Shown here: piece after piece, positions 1 through 11,012 of the stretch
Layout: the number at the start of each line of letters is the position of its first letter
Position numbering within the stretch: position 1 is the stretch's first letter
Origin: Candidatus Methylopumilus turicensis
GTDB taxonomy: Bacteria > Pseudomonadota > Gammaproteobacteria > Burkholderiales > Methylophilaceae
Direction: 5' to 3'
Length of the DNA stretch: 64,000 nucleotides
Assembly (NCBI RefSeq): GCF_000953015.1
Contig: NZ_LN794158.1
Coordinates: 1-64,000 of the forward strand
The notes under the pieces: generated by a model
What the model was told of the DNA's origin: nothing
Databases searched by the model: none
Seen by the model: only the letters and a program-made list of their open reading frames with translations
Position numbers and translations under genes: made by a program

Positions 1-8
1 CGTTTCAT
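1..8 (-). CDS. rpmH: Ribosomal protein L34, first codons only (partial)
   Basis: The reverse complement of the first eight bases reads ATG AAA CG, matching the Met-Lys-Arg start of L34. A TGGAG Shine-Dalgarno lies seven bases upstream (complement of 16-20). rpmH diverging from dnaA is the usual proteobacterial arrangement. Only the N-terminus is in the window, so the identification rests on start, ribosome site and position. Confidence 0.55.
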
Positions 9-140
9 TATGTTTCTCCAATGACTTCTGGGTGCATTTGATGCGGAAGGGCGTAATTAAACCTTAATATGCCTTAACGTGTCAATCTAATTTTAACAAA
101 TAGATACTAAAAGTCCCGCTGTGAATTTAACCCTTTTGTC

Positions 141-149
141 TGTGGATAA
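141..149 (-). promoter_or_regulatory. DnaA box upstream of dnaA
   Basis: TGTGGATAA is the exact complement of the strong DnaA box TTATCCACA. It sits about 130 bases before the dnaA start, in an AT-rich rpmH-dnaA gap. In other bacteria such boxes let DnaA repress its own gene or form part of the origin. Which applies here is not visible. Confidence 0.7.
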
Positions 150-275
150 GTTTTGCTAAAAGCGCTAGAATGGTTTTGGTAATTCTAACAAATAAACACA
201 ATCTAAATTTTATATTAAATTGAAAAATCAACAAGTTAATAAAATTATTTGGAATCTAAAGGTTTTTAGTAATTC

Positions 276-1682
276 ATGAACAATTTTTGGGTCGCCTGCC
301 TTGGACGTTTTGAAAAAGAACTATCCGCGCAGCAATTTAATACTTGGATAAAACCATTACATTTTAAGGTGGATGATCAATCCTTAACATTATTCGCACC
401 CAACCGTTTTGTTCAACAATGGGTTAAGGATAAGTTTTTATCGCGAGTGATCGATTTTGCTAAGGAAAATTTTAGCCACCCGATTTCTATCAATGTTGTA
501 TTGCTGGAAAGTCACTCAGACGACAACATCAAAAGTATTGATAGTTTAATGCCCATTCAGCCTGCGAAAACAACACCCAAACCATCTGTATCGCCAAACA
601 CAAAAAAACTCGACAAAAGCATTCCAAAAGAGACACCAAGTAACAAATATAAAGTCTCTGAACATTCCGGTTTAAATCCTGCCTTTAATTTTGGTAACTT
701 AGTCACTGGTAAAGCCAACCAACTTGCGCGTGCTGCTGCAGTTCAAATCGCAGAGAATCCAGGCAATGCATACAACCCACTCTTCATTTACGGTGGAGTG
801 GGGCTTGGTAAAACACACTTATTACAAGCTATAGGCAATCACTTAAAAGAGTTGCGGCCTGAAGCTAAAATTAAATACCTACACGCAGAGCGTTATGTTT
901 CTGATGTAGTTAAAGCGTATGAACATAAGTCATTTGACGAATTTAAGCGCCTCTACCACTCACTTGATATGCTTTTGATTGATGACATTCAATTTTTCGC
1001 TAAGAAAACTCGCACACAAGAAGAGTTTTTTTATGCTTTCAACTCCCTGATCGAGTCAAAAAAACAAATCATCATTACTTGTGATACCTATCCGAAAGAA
1101 ATTGAAGATATGGATGAGCGTTTACGTACGAGATTTAGTTGGGGATTAACGGTCGCTGTTGAGCCGCCGGAGCTAGAAATGCGAGTAGCCATTCTGCTTA
1201 AAAAAGCAGAAGAGGCCAATATCACACTCAGTGAAGAAGTCGCATTCTTTGTGGCAAAACAGATTCGGTCAAGCGTACGTGAATTAGAAGGTGCCCTGAA
1301 CCGTATTGTGGCTATGTCTAAGTTTACAGGCCATCAAATAGACGTGCATTTAGCTAAAGAAGCCTTGAAAGATCTCATCGCTGTGCGTGGCAGACAAATC
1401 ACCATTGAATACATTCAAAAGACCGTGGCTGATTACTACAAAATTAAGGTCGCAGAAATGTATAGCAAAAAAAGAACTCGAAATTTTGCTCGGCCAAGAC
1501 AGATTGCCATGGCATTAACGCGTGAGCTGACCAATCACAGCTTTCCTGAGATTGGTGAAGCTTTTGGGAGTCGTCATCACACAACGGTGATGCATGCTTG
1601 TGATGAAATAGAGCAACTACGTCAAAACGATCAAACAATCGCAAGAGATATTGCTCTGTTAGTGCAAGTTATTAGAGATTAA
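276..1682 (+). CDS. dnaA: Chromosomal replication initiator DnaA
   Basis: This 468-residue AAA+ ATPase binds DnaA boxes, melts the origin and loads the replicative helicase. Domain I is at about 1-90, followed by a Lys/Pro/Ser-rich linker to about 130. The Walker A motif GGVGLGKT is near residues 173-180 and Walker B LLIDDIQFF near 235. The C-terminal DNA-binding domain carries the signature around RPRQIAMALTRELT and GSRHHTTVMHA. Length and domain order are normal. The gene is followed by an origin-like gap and dnaN, and a DnaA box upstream suggests autoregulation. Confidence 0.98.
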   Translation: MNNFWVACLGRFEKELSAQQFNTWIKPLHFKVDDQSLTLFAPNRFVQQWVKDKFLSRVIDFAKENFSHPISINVVLLESHSDDNIKSIDSLMPIQPAKTTPKPSVSPNTKKLDKSIPKETPSNKYKVSEHSGLNPAFNFGNLVTGKANQLARAAAVQIAENPGNAYNPLFIYGGVGLGKTHLLQAIGNHLKELRPEAKIKYLHAERYVSDVVKAYEHKSFDEFKRLYHSLDMLLIDDIQFFAKKTRTQEEFFYAFNSLIESKKQIIITCDTYPKEIEDMDERLRTRFSWGLTVAVEPPELEMRVAILLKKAEEANITLSEEVAFFVAKQIRSSVRELEGALNRIVAMSKFTGHQIDVHLAKEALKDLIAVRGRQITIEYIQKTVADYYKIKVAEMYSKKRTRNFARPRQIAMALTRELTNHSFPEIGEAFGSRHHTTVMHACDEIEQLRQNDQTIARDIALLVQVIRD

Positions 1683-1919
1683 CAAGCCGTTTTAAGCTCT
1701 AAGTTATGTTGTAGATAAGCTGTGGGTGAAATTTGCATCTAACGTACTTTTGGTAAAACGTATAAAATGTTAACAAATTATCCACAAGATTTTATTGCGT
1801 TTTACTTTGATTTAATTGATATGTAATGCAATGATTTAATTAACAAAAAAAACATATCAACAGATTTTTCAACCATTACTATTATTATTAAATATATTTA
1901 TATATTAGGTTTTTAAAAC
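1683..1919. other. Candidate oriC region between dnaA and dnaN
   Basis: This 237-base gap has no gene. It holds a perfect DnaA box (TTATCCACA, 1778-1786), a one-mismatch box (TGTAGATAA, 1710-1718) and a weaker TGTGGGTGA at 1721. A very AT-rich tract follows from about 1795 to 1919. Within it, 1878-1890 reads ACTATTATTATTA; on the other strand this is a run of TAATAATAATAG triplets resembling DnaA-trio elements. Position, boxes and an unwinding-like tract fit an origin, but strand-skew inversion was not computed. Confidence 0.55.
1778..1786 (+). promoter_or_regulatory. DnaA box in dnaA-dnaN gap
   Basis: TTATCCACA matches the consensus DnaA box exactly and lies just before the AT-rich tract. 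It is probably an origin element, and could also influence dnaN transcription. Confidence 0.7.
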
Positions 1920-3023
1920 ATGAACATTAAAATAAACCGTGAAACCCTTTTAAAACCACTTTCTTCTGTGAGTAGTATTGTTGAAAGACGTCATACATTA
2001 CCGATTCTTTCTAATTTATTGCTACAAGCAAAAAGTGATCAATTGGTTTTAACGGCAACAGATTTAGAAATGCAAATTTCTCTCTCTATTAACACACCTA
2101 TTGGTGCTGAGCTATCAACAACTATTTCAGCCAAAAAACTTTTAGATATTTGCAGAGCACTGCCAGACAATACAGAAATTAATATGACAACGACCGATAG
2201 TCGTGTTGCTGTAAAAGCAGGTAAGAGTAAATTTAACTTGCAAACGTTACCTGCAGTTGATTATCCAGTGATGACTAAAGCGGTTGGTACTGAAACAGTC
2301 ACCATTGGTATCGCTCAAAACACGTTAAAGAACTTGTTTAAACAAGTTGAATTTGCGATGGCCCAGCAAGATATTCGTTATTATTTGAATGGATTATTAT
2401 TTGAGATTAATGGTAGTCGCCTAAATATTGTTGGAACTGATGGACATCGTTTGAGTTTTACATCAACTGAGCTCTCAAAATCTTACGACAAACAAAATAT
2501 TATTATTCCAAGAAAAACCGTTATCGAGTTAATCAAACTACTCGATGATAGTGATAATGAAGTAAATGTTGAGTTGTCAGCAACACAAGTGAACTTCAGC
2601 TTTAATGATATTAAATTAATCACGAAAGTGATTGACGGTAAATTCCCTGATTACACTCGCGTTATTCCTGTTGGACATCAAAACAACTTCACAATAGATA
2701 GAATGACGGTATTGCTTGCTATGCAACGCGCTTCAATTCTTTCTAATGAAAAGTATCGTGGTATTCGCATGGTGCTTGGAATGAATAGTTTGCGCCTGAT
2801 AAGCACTAACAGTGAACAAGAAGAAGCTGAAGAAGAATTGGAAATCAACTATTCAGGTGACACACTGGATATTGGTTTTAATGTGACGTACTTAATTGAT
2901 GTGCTGAACAATGTCAGCAACCCTGAAGTGGTATTCTCGTTTGCTGATGCAAACAGTAGCTGTTTGGTGACGGTACCAAATGATGAGAACTACAAATATG
3001 TTGTGATGCCAATGCGCATTTAA
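1920..3023 (+). CDS. dnaN: DNA polymerase III beta sliding clamp
   Basis: This 367-residue protein is the ring-shaped processivity clamp of DNA polymerase III and acts as a homodimer around DNA. Three repeated clamp folds of about 120 residues are expected from the family. The characteristic start (LLKPLSSVSSIVERRHTLPILSNLL), the central IVGTDGHRLSF and the terminal VVMPMRI are all visible. It is the second gene of the dnaA-dnaN-gyrB series. No recF follows; the stop codon is directly followed by a parS-like palindrome. Confidence 0.98.
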   Translation: MNIKINRETLLKPLSSVSSIVERRHTLPILSNLLLQAKSDQLVLTATDLEMQISLSINTPIGAELSTTISAKKLLDICRALPDNTEINMTTTDSRVAVKAGKSKFNLQTLPAVDYPVMTKAVGTETVTIGIAQNTLKNLFKQVEFAMAQQDIRYYLNGLLFEINGSRLNIVGTDGHRLSFTSTELSKSYDKQNIIIPRKTVIELIKLLDDSDNEVNVELSATQVNFSFNDIKLITKVIDGKFPDYTRVIPVGHQNNFTIDRMTVLLAMQRASILSNEKYRGIRMVLGMNSLRLISTNSEQEEAEEELEINYSGDTLDIGFNVTYLIDVLNNVSNPEVVFSFADANSSCLVTVPNDENYKYVVMPMRI

Positions 3024-3039
3024 TGTTCCACGTGAAACA
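3024..3039. promoter_or_regulatory. parS: parS-like ParB-binding site
   Basis: TGTTCCACGTGAAACA begins on the base after the dnaN stop codon. It fits the widely conserved parS consensus TGTTNCACGTGAAACA, with all palindromic core bases present. ParB loads at such sites, usually near the origin, to segregate replicated origins with ParA and SMC. parA and parB are not in this window. Confidence 0.85.
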
Positions 3040-3051
3040 AACTAAACGTAA

Positions 3052-5481
<2,430 letters not shown>

Positions 5482-5518
5482 TTTTTTAATAAATAATCAA
5501 ACTAAGGTTAAAATCATT

Positions 5519-5540
5519 AAAGCCCGAAAGGGCTTTTTTG
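5519..5540 (+). terminator. Intrinsic terminator after gyrB
   Basis: AAAGCCC-GAAA-GGGCTTTTTT forms a short GC stem with a GAAA tetraloop and a T run, about 40 bases past the gyrB stop. Confidence 0.85.
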
Positions 5541-5615
5541 ATTAATCCGCCAAACAAAGCAGCACTAAAGAAATTGATTGCTGAGCTGGTGCTAGATATT
5601 TTGCCTAAGCCGTAA
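5538..5615 (+). CDS. Possible small ORF or gene remnant
   Basis: A TTG-initiated frame of 25 codons begins at the end of the gyrB terminator and reads MINPPNKAALKKL... ending ...LDILPKP. The composition looks like an amphipathic protein helix rather than random AT-rich sequence. Apart from the TAA at 5613 the same frame stays open to 5765, so it could be a decayed gene. The only ribosome-site-like bases (AAAGGG) are inside the terminator stem. I recognise no family. Confidence 0.2.
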   Translation: MINPPNKAALKKLIAELVLDILPKP

Positions 5616-5696
5616 TTAGTTACTTTTGCAAAAGAAGAGGGTGAGTTACTTGTAGATAAGTGGTTATTAGGTAAGTTGAGTTTGCTGAATTTAAAA

Positions 5697-5735
5697 CAAA
5701 AAAAGACCAACATAAAAGTTGGCCTTTTTGCGTTG
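5697..5735 (-). terminator. Intrinsic terminator after hupB
   Basis: Read on the minus strand, GGCCAAC-TTTTAT-GTTGGTC followed by TTTTTTTG forms a seven-pair stem with one G-T pair. It lies about 20 bases past the hupB stop. On the plus strand the stem has an A-C mismatch, so it favours minus-strand transcripts. Confidence 0.75.
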
Positions 5736-5756
5736 CACCTTAAACTTAAAATAAGC

Positions 5757-6041
5757 TTAGTTTAATGCATCTTTCAAAGCTTTACCTGCGCGGAAAGCTG
5801 GTGCTTTACGTGCAGCGATTTTAAGTTCTTTACCAGTTTGTGGGTTACGACCGATGCGAGCAGCACGGTTGCTAACAGCAAATGTACCGAAGCCGATCAA
5901 TGTAACAGTATCACCACCTTTAAGTGCAGCAGTAACGCTACCAGTAAAAGCGTCTACAGCTTTAGCAGCAGCAGCTTTAGAGATGTCAGCTTCAGCAGCA
6001 ATCTTAGCAATCAATTCTTGTTTGTTCATAGGAGTAGTCAT
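5757..6041 (-). CDS. hupB: DNA-binding protein HU-beta
   Basis: HU is a small basic dimer that bends and compacts DNA. The protein is 94 residues, or 90 if it starts at the internal [11 protein letters not shown] (6029), which is the more usual HU start. Neither start has a clear Shine-Dalgarno. The Ala-rich helices are followed by the HU/IHF signature [21 protein letters not shown] and the DNA-gripping arm. It is a single-gene unit with its own terminator, divergent from the DUF2721 gene. Confidence 0.95.
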   Translation of the reverse strand: MTTPMNKQELIAKIAAEADISKAAAAKAVDAFTGSVTAALKGGDTVTLIGFGTFAVSNRAARIGRNPQTGKELKIAARKAPAFRAGKALKDALN

Positions 6042-6160
6042 TCATAAAGGGTTACGGAGTCATTATCTTAACTGAATTTTTAAGTATTTAACAAATATCC
6101 CTTACTTTTTTAACAAATTTTTAAATATTTTTTAAGATTTGGCTGTTATATGACAAACTA

Positions 6161-6628
6161 ATGTCACTTTTAAGTAAATTTAATCAACTTATGCAGAATA
6201 TAGTAGAAGATCTCAGTACCGTTTCACACGTCATCCAACTCGCAGTAGCGCCAGTTTTCTTACTAACAGGCATTGGTGCAATTTTATCTGTGCTGGCAGT
6301 GAGGTTAGGCCGTGTTGTGGACAGATACCGCATATTAATAGAGCGAGACTCACACTCCTCTAAAAATCTGCAAGAAATCCGTTTGTTATCTAACCGTGCG
6401 GTGTGGGTGCATTGGTCGATTACATTATGTACGATTTCAGCATTGTTGGTAGCCACTGTCATTGTGGCGTTATTTATTGGATATGAACGCAGTAAAGATC
6501 CGTCGCATATCGTGGCCCCTTTGTTTATCTTGGCGATGGTTTGTCTCATCATTGGGTTGATTTGTTTTTTACGCGAAATTTCACTTTCCACCCACACGAT
6601 AGATCTTCCAGAAGATTTAAAAGAGTAA
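6161..6628 (+). CDS. DUF2721 family membrane protein
   Basis: This 155-residue protein has three hydrophobic stretches: about 24-49 (VAPVFLLTGIGAILSVLAVRL), 83-107 (WSITLCTISALLVATVIVALF) and 114-138. A conserved RLGRVVDRYRIL segment lies between the first two, which is the pattern of the DUF2721 inner-membrane family. The biochemical role of the family is unknown to me. It ends seven bases before oxyR, so the two are probably cotranscribed. Confidence 0.75.
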   Translation: MSLLSKFNQLMQNIVEDLSTVSHVIQLAVAPVFLLTGIGAILSVLAVRLGRVVDRYRILIERDSHSSKNLQEIRLLSNRAVWVHWSITLCTISALLVATVIVALFIGYERSKDPSHIVAPLFILAMVCLIIGLICFLREISLSTHTIDLPEDLKE

Positions 6629-6635
6629 TTAACGT

Positions 6636-7535
6636 ATGACCTTAAATGAATTAAAGTTTATTGTTGCGCTTGCCAAGTCGAGAAACTTTAGAAAAGCGGC
6701 GGAGGTTTGCTTTGTAAGCCAACCCGCTCTCAGTCTAGCTGTAAAAAAGTTAGAAGATGAACTGGGGGTCTTATTGTTTGAACGCAGTCGCAACGATGTA
6801 ACGATGACACCGGTTGGCGAACTCATAATAGAGCAGGCTACCCGCGTTATTGAGGAAGCGAAGCGCGTGAAGGAAATCGCTAAGCAGGGTAACAACCAAT
6901 TAGCAGGACCTCTGAAACTGGGGGTTATTTATTCGGTTGGTCCTTATTTACTCCCTGAAATTATCCCAATCTTGCGTAAAAATGCGCCAGAAATGCCATT
7001 AATTGTTGAAGAAAATCTGACCAGTAACCTTGAGATGCATTTGCGTAATGGTGTGATTGATGTCGCTATTATTGCGCTACCGTTTGAATTATCAGGCGTC
7101 ACAACCATGCCACTCTATGAAGAAGAGTTTGTCGTTGTTGTGCCGATTACGCATGAATGGGCAAATCGAAATGAGGTGGATGTGAGCGAGTTGGCCGATG
7201 AAAAAGTTCTGTTACTCAATAGTGGTCATTGCTTCAGTAATCAAGTAGTACAAGCTTGTCCCAGTCTTACTCGTAATGGAGAAATCCTTCAAGGTAACTC
7301 ACTAGACACCGTTCGCAACATGGTGGCTTCAAATCTTGGTATTACGGTTTTGCCAATGAGCGCAACGATTAGTCGGTATCAAAATGCCTTGGTCAAAGCG
7401 ATTCCATTTAGACAACCAGTCCCCACGCGTAAGATTGCCCTAGCATGGCGTAAGAGTTATGGGCGCGTGCAAGCGGTGGAAGCGATTGCTAACGCTATTC
7501 GCACCCTTGAGATGTCTCAAGCAGGCTTATTGTAG
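6636..7535 (+). CDS. oxyR: Hydrogen-peroxide sensing LysR regulator OxyR
   Basis: This 299-residue LysR-type regulator has an N-terminal winged HTH (MTLNELKFIVALAKSRNFRKAAE, then FVSQPALSLAVKKLEDELG) and a C-terminal sensor domain. The motif GHCFSNQVVQAC places cysteines at residues 199 and 208. These are the positions of the peroxide-sensing disulfide pair of E. coli OxyR, which supports OxyR over other LysR proteins. It would activate peroxide-defence genes when oxidised. It follows the DUF2721 gene closely; no catalase or peroxidase gene is adjacent. Confidence 0.88.
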   Translation: MTLNELKFIVALAKSRNFRKAAEVCFVSQPALSLAVKKLEDELGVLLFERSRNDVTMTPVGELIIEQATRVIEEAKRVKEIAKQGNNQLAGPLKLGVIYSVGPYLLPEIIPILRKNAPEMPLIVEENLTSNLEMHLRNGVIDVAIIALPFELSGVTTMPLYEEEFVVVVPITHEWANRNEVDVSELADEKVLLLNSGHCFSNQVVQACPSLTRNGEILQGNSLDTVRNMVASNLGITVLPMSATISRYQNALVKAIPFRQPVPTRKIALAWRKSYGRVQAVEAIANAIRTLEMSQAGLL

Positions 7536-7552
7536 CGTTTGCTTAGGTATGT

Positions 7553-8212
7553 TTAGTAAACGATAAAAGCACGAAATCCGGCAACTGGCAGATCTGCTGT
7601 TTTTAAATTCAGTCTCACTTGAATCTCATCGTTACCAGCGAAGCCATCATCTGGACGTTTTTCCAAACCGCTTAGATATTCTATTGGCGAAATCTTGCGC
7701 CTTAGCAATGCAACATCATGCTTGTCTGTCAGGGTAAGCTCAATGGATGGAAAAGATTGTATGAAGGGCGCATTGTTAACAATCAGGCAGTTAAACTTAA
7801 TAAGGCCTTCATGTGTCATGTCTCTAATTAACTCAGCGTCATCAATGACAATCAGCTCAGCATGTTGTGGCAGTGGAATCGAGCAACCCAAATACTCACA
7901 CGATGATTTTAATGCGGGCTTGAAAGCCGGCCATTGTTTGGCGATTTCAGTCCGCAAAAAATAAAGACTTTGAAATATGGCAAGTAGGATAGACAGGCCT
8001 AGTATGACGAAAACAATCGGTTTACTGATCAAAGCCGCTTTTTTTTTCGCACGTAAAAATTCTTCAGGCTCGGCAGTTGCGCTTATATAATCATCTGCGA
8101 TAAAAATATGCTGGCATTGCCCGCATCTTACTTGCCCTTCATGGGATTCGAGTTGTTCAGGTTTGATGATAAAACGAGTAAGGCAAGATGGGCATTTAGT
8201 GACCAAGCTCAT
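7553..8212 (-). CDS. Zinc-ribbon, DUF3426-type membrane protein
   Basis: The 219-residue protein begins with an MJ0042-type zinc ribbon: CPSC near residue 8 and CGQC near 31. A single transmembrane helix follows near residues 65-88 (PIVFVILGLSILLAIFQSLYF). The C-terminal part resembles DUF3426, expected outside the cytoplasm. Its function is not established. It lies 11 bases downstream of prmA, as in many betaproteobacteria, and probably shares its transcript. Confidence 0.8.
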   Translation of the reverse strand: MSLVTKCPSCLTRFIIKPEQLESHEGQVRCGQCQHIFIADDYISATAEPEEFLRAKKKAALISKPIVFVILGLSILLAIFQSLYFLRTEIAKQWPAFKPALKSSCEYLGCSIPLPQHAELIVIDDAELIRDMTHEGLIKFNCLIVNNAPFIQSFPSIELTLTDKHDVALLRRKISPIEYLSGLEKRPDDGFAGNDEIQVRLNLKTADLPVAGFRAFIVY

Positions 8213-8223
8213 GGGGTAGATCC

Positions 8224-9111
8224 CTATTTCTTGGTGCCAGTAAGCAGAGTCCAGCTATCCATAAAAACAGGCGCGTCCATCGTAAACCATTCTGCGTAAA
8301 TGGCAGAGACCTGTTCTGCTTGCTCACGCAAAATGCCAGACAGTGCAATGCGGCCATTTTGTTTACAAGCACCAGCAAGGGCTGGCGCTAAAACACTTAG
8401 CGCACTTGATAAAATGTTAGCGACGACGATATCTGCTTGTTTTTCAGGATAGTCAGTTGCCATATAAAAGTTTGCAGAAACTTGATTCTGTTCAGCGTTA
8501 AATTCGCTTGAAATGATGGCTTGTGCATCAATATCCACACCGACCACTTCATCCGCGCCAAGTTTCTTGGCGGCAATGGCAAGAATGCCAGAGCCACAGC
8601 CATAATCCAGTACATGATGGTGTGACTTCACTTGATCAACTAACCAAGCTAAGCACAGGTGAGTCGTTGGATGGCTGCCAGTACCAAAGGCTAAGCCTGG
8701 ATCAAGTACGATATTGAGCGCATTCGGATTGGGGGCATCATGCCAAGTTGGCACAATCCATAAGTCGTTGGTGATTTTGATCGGGTCAAATTGAGACTGT
8801 GTCGCACGCACCCAGTCTTGTTCAGCAACCATTTCAGTGCTGAAGACTAAATCTTCAAACCCGGTGATTTCTTTGACCTGTGCCATCACTTCTACAATGT
8901 TTGCATCGTCATTAAAAAGTGCGCTAATGATGTTTTTATTCCAAATGCCTGGTGGTGGGTCGCCCGGTTCGCCAAAAATGGGTTGTTCATAAGGTGTTTC
9001 AGCGTTCGCATCTTCGATGCTGGCTGAGAGTGCGCCGATTTCCATCAGCGTATCACTCAGCAAGTCAGCGTTTTGGCTATGCGCCTCGATATGTAATGAA
9101 ACCCAAGCCAT
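8224..9111 (-). CDS. prmA: Ribosomal protein L11 methyltransferase
   Basis: PrmA uses S-adenosylmethionine to methylate ribosomal protein L11. The 295-residue protein has the N-terminal L11-recognition domain to about 120 and then the methyltransferase fold. Visible motifs are DPGLAFGTGSHPTTHLCL, VLDYGCGSGILAIAA (motif I) and VVANILSSAL (the NPP-like catalytic loop). It is downstream of accC and upstream of the zinc-ribbon gene on the same strand. Confidence 0.96.
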   Translation of the reverse strand: MAWVSLHIEAHSQNADLLSDTLMEIGALSASIEDANAETPYEQPIFGEPGDPPPGIWNKNIISALFNDDANIVEVMAQVKEITGFEDLVFSTEMVAEQDWVRATQSQFDPIKITNDLWIVPTWHDAPNPNALNIVLDPGLAFGTGSHPTTHLCLAWLVDQVKSHHHVLDYGCGSGILAIAAKKLGADEVVGVDIDAQAIISSEFNAEQNQVSANFYMATDYPEKQADIVVANILSSALSVLAPALAGACKQNGRIALSGILREQAEQVSAIYAEWFTMDAPVFMDSWTLLTGTKK

Positions 9112-9134
9112 TTAAATTACCTTAATTCAGAAAA

Positions 9135-10484
9135 TTACTTGGTATGAATGCCAAGTTTGTTTTCAAGATAGTGAATGCTGGTTTCACCTAATTGGAATGC
9201 TGCATCATTCATTAAGTCACGATGAAGCGCTACGTTTGTCTTGATACCTTCAACGACCATCTCAGAAAGCGCAATATTCATGCGCGCAATCGCTTGATCA
9301 CGTGTATCGCCATAAGCGATCAGCTTACCAATCATTGAATCGTAATGAGGTGGCACCATGTAGTTTTGGTATGCATGGGTATCAACACGGATGCCAGGAC
9401 CGCCAGGCATATGGAATGTAGTAATACGGCCTGGTGATGGGACAAAGGTGTAAGGATCTTCAGCGTTAATCCGACATTCAATGGCATGGCCACGGAACTG
9501 AATATCTTTTTGGCGTAAGCGCAACTTTTCACCATATGCGACACGGATTTGCTCTTGAACAATATCAACACCAGTAATCATCTCAGTGACAGGATGCTCA
9601 ACTTGAACGCGAGTATTCATCTCGATGAAGTAAAACTCGTTGTTCTCGTATAAGAATTCGAATGTACCGGCACCGCGATAATTAATACGCTTACAAGCAT
9701 CCGCACAACGTTGACCAATCTTGTCACGCAGTCGTGTTGAAATGCCTGGCGCTGGGGCCTCTTCCAATACTTTTTGATGGCGACGTTGCATCGAGCAATC
9801 ACGTTCACCTAAATAAATCGCGTTGCCATGTTGGTCTGAGAGAATTTGAATTTCAATGTGGCGCGGTTGCTCAAGGAATTTTTCCATGTAAACAACTGGG
9901 TTACCAAAAGCCGCCTGTGCTTCCGCTTTAGTCATGTTCACGGAAGAAATTAACGCGGCTTCCGTATGCACAACACGCATGCCACGACCACCGCCACCGC
10001 CTGCTGCTTTGATAATCACTGGGTAACCAATGGATTTAGCAATGCGGACGATTTCTTCAGGGTCATCAGGTAAGGCACCGTCTGAACCCGGTACGCAAGG
10101 AACGCCGGCTTTCTTCATGGTGTCTTTTGCGCTCACTTTGTCACCCATTAAACGGATGGTTTCAGCACGCGGACCAATAAAAACAAAGCCACTTTCTTCG
10201 ACACGTTCTGCGAAGTCAGCGTTTTCAGATAGAAAGCCGTAGCCTGGATGGATCGCTTCCGCATCAGTTACTTCCGCAGCGCTAATCACTGCGGGAATGT
10301 TCAAGTAACTTTGACTAGACGCTGCCGGGCCAATACAGACGGACTCGTCTGCTAATTTAACGTATTTAGCTTCTTTGTCGGCTTCTGAATGAACAGCAAC
10401 CGTTTTAATACCCAATTCGCGACAAGCGCGTTGGATACGTAATGCAATTTCACCACGATTGGCGATGAGGATCTTATCGAACAT
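9135..10484 (-). CDS. accC: Acetyl-CoA carboxylase, biotin carboxylase subunit
   Basis: AccC carboxylates the biotin on AccB using ATP and bicarbonate, the first half-reaction of malonyl-CoA synthesis. The 449-residue length is typical. Visible features are the N-terminal [22 protein letters not shown], the glycine-rich ATP-grasp loop [11 protein letters not shown] near 160-170 and the active-site segment [16 protein letters not shown] near 287. It lies 11 bases after accB, forming the usual accBC operon. Confidence 0.98.
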   Translation of the reverse strand: MFDKILIANRGEIALRIQRACRELGIKTVAVHSEADKEAKYVKLADESVCIGPAASSQSYLNIPAVISAAEVTDAEAIHPGYGFLSENADFAERVEESGFVFIGPRAETIRLMGDKVSAKDTMKKAGVPCVPGSDGALPDDPEEIVRIAKSIGYPVIIKAAGGGGGRGMRVVHTEAALISSVNMTKAEAQAAFGNPVVYMEKFLEQPRHIEIQILSDQHGNAIYLGERDCSMQRRHQKVLEEAPAPGISTRLRDKIGQRCADACKRINYRGAGTFEFLYENNEFYFIEMNTRVQVEHPVTEMITGVDIVQEQIRVAYGEKLRLRQKDIQFRGHAIECRINAEDPYTFVPSPGRITTFHMPGGPGIRVDTHAYQNYMVPPHYDSMIGKLIAYGDTRDQAIARMNIALSEMVVEGIKTNVALHRDLMNDAAFQLGETSIHYLENKLGIHTK

Positions 10485-10495
10485 TTAAAGCCTCT

Positions 10496-10951
10496 TTAGC
10501 CGATGATAAATAAAGGTTCGCCGTATTCGACGGGTTGACCGTTCTCAACCAAGATCGCTTTAATCACACCAGCGTGGTCAGACTCGATTTCGTTCAATAG
10601 CTTCATTGCTTCAATAATACATAAGGTATCGCCAACGTTAACGCTAGCGCCAACATCCACGAATGACTTAGATTCTGGTGATGGTGAGCGGTAAAAAGTA
10701 CCTACCATTGGAGACTTCACCACATGACCTTCGATGGCTGGAGCAGCAGGGGCTGCATCCGCTACGGCAGCAGGAGCCGCTTGCGCTGGCTGTGCTTGCT
10801 GCATGTATGGTTGTGCATAATGAACCGTGCCTTGCGCTTGTGGAAGATTACGGCTAATTCGAACTTTTTCTTCACCTTCTGTGAGTTCGAGTTCTGAAAT
10901 GCCAGACTCTTCGACTAAATCGATCAGTTTTTTAAGTTTACGTAGATCCAT
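10496..10951 (-). CDS. accB: Biotin carboxyl carrier protein of acetyl-CoA carboxylase
   Basis: AccB carries the biotin swinging arm of acetyl-CoA carboxylase. The 151-residue protein has a short N-terminal domain, an Ala/Pro/Gln-rich flexible linker (about 35-72) and the C-terminal biotinyl domain. The biotin-accepting lysine is in EAMKLLNE. It is the first gene of accB-accC. aroQ lies upstream on the same strand, a common neighbour. Confidence 0.97.
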   Translation of the reverse strand: MDLRKLKKLIDLVEESGISELELTEGEEKVRISRNLPQAQGTVHYAQPYMQQAQPAQAAPAAVADAAPAAPAIEGHVVKSPMVGTFYRSPSPESKSFVDVGASVNVGDTLCIIEAMKLLNEIESDHAGVIKAILVENGQPVEYGEPLFIIG

Positions 10952-11012
10952 CTCTTCACCTCATATTGCAGTTAAGCACCTTAATTGCGTGCGTTTATTT
11001 TAATGCTGACGA

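Noticed and set aside
5486-5713. 75-codon minus-strand frame between gyrB and hupB
   Set aside because: It runs through both terminators, is rich in Ser/Phe/Asn and has no ribosome site; the plus-strand frame looks more protein-like.
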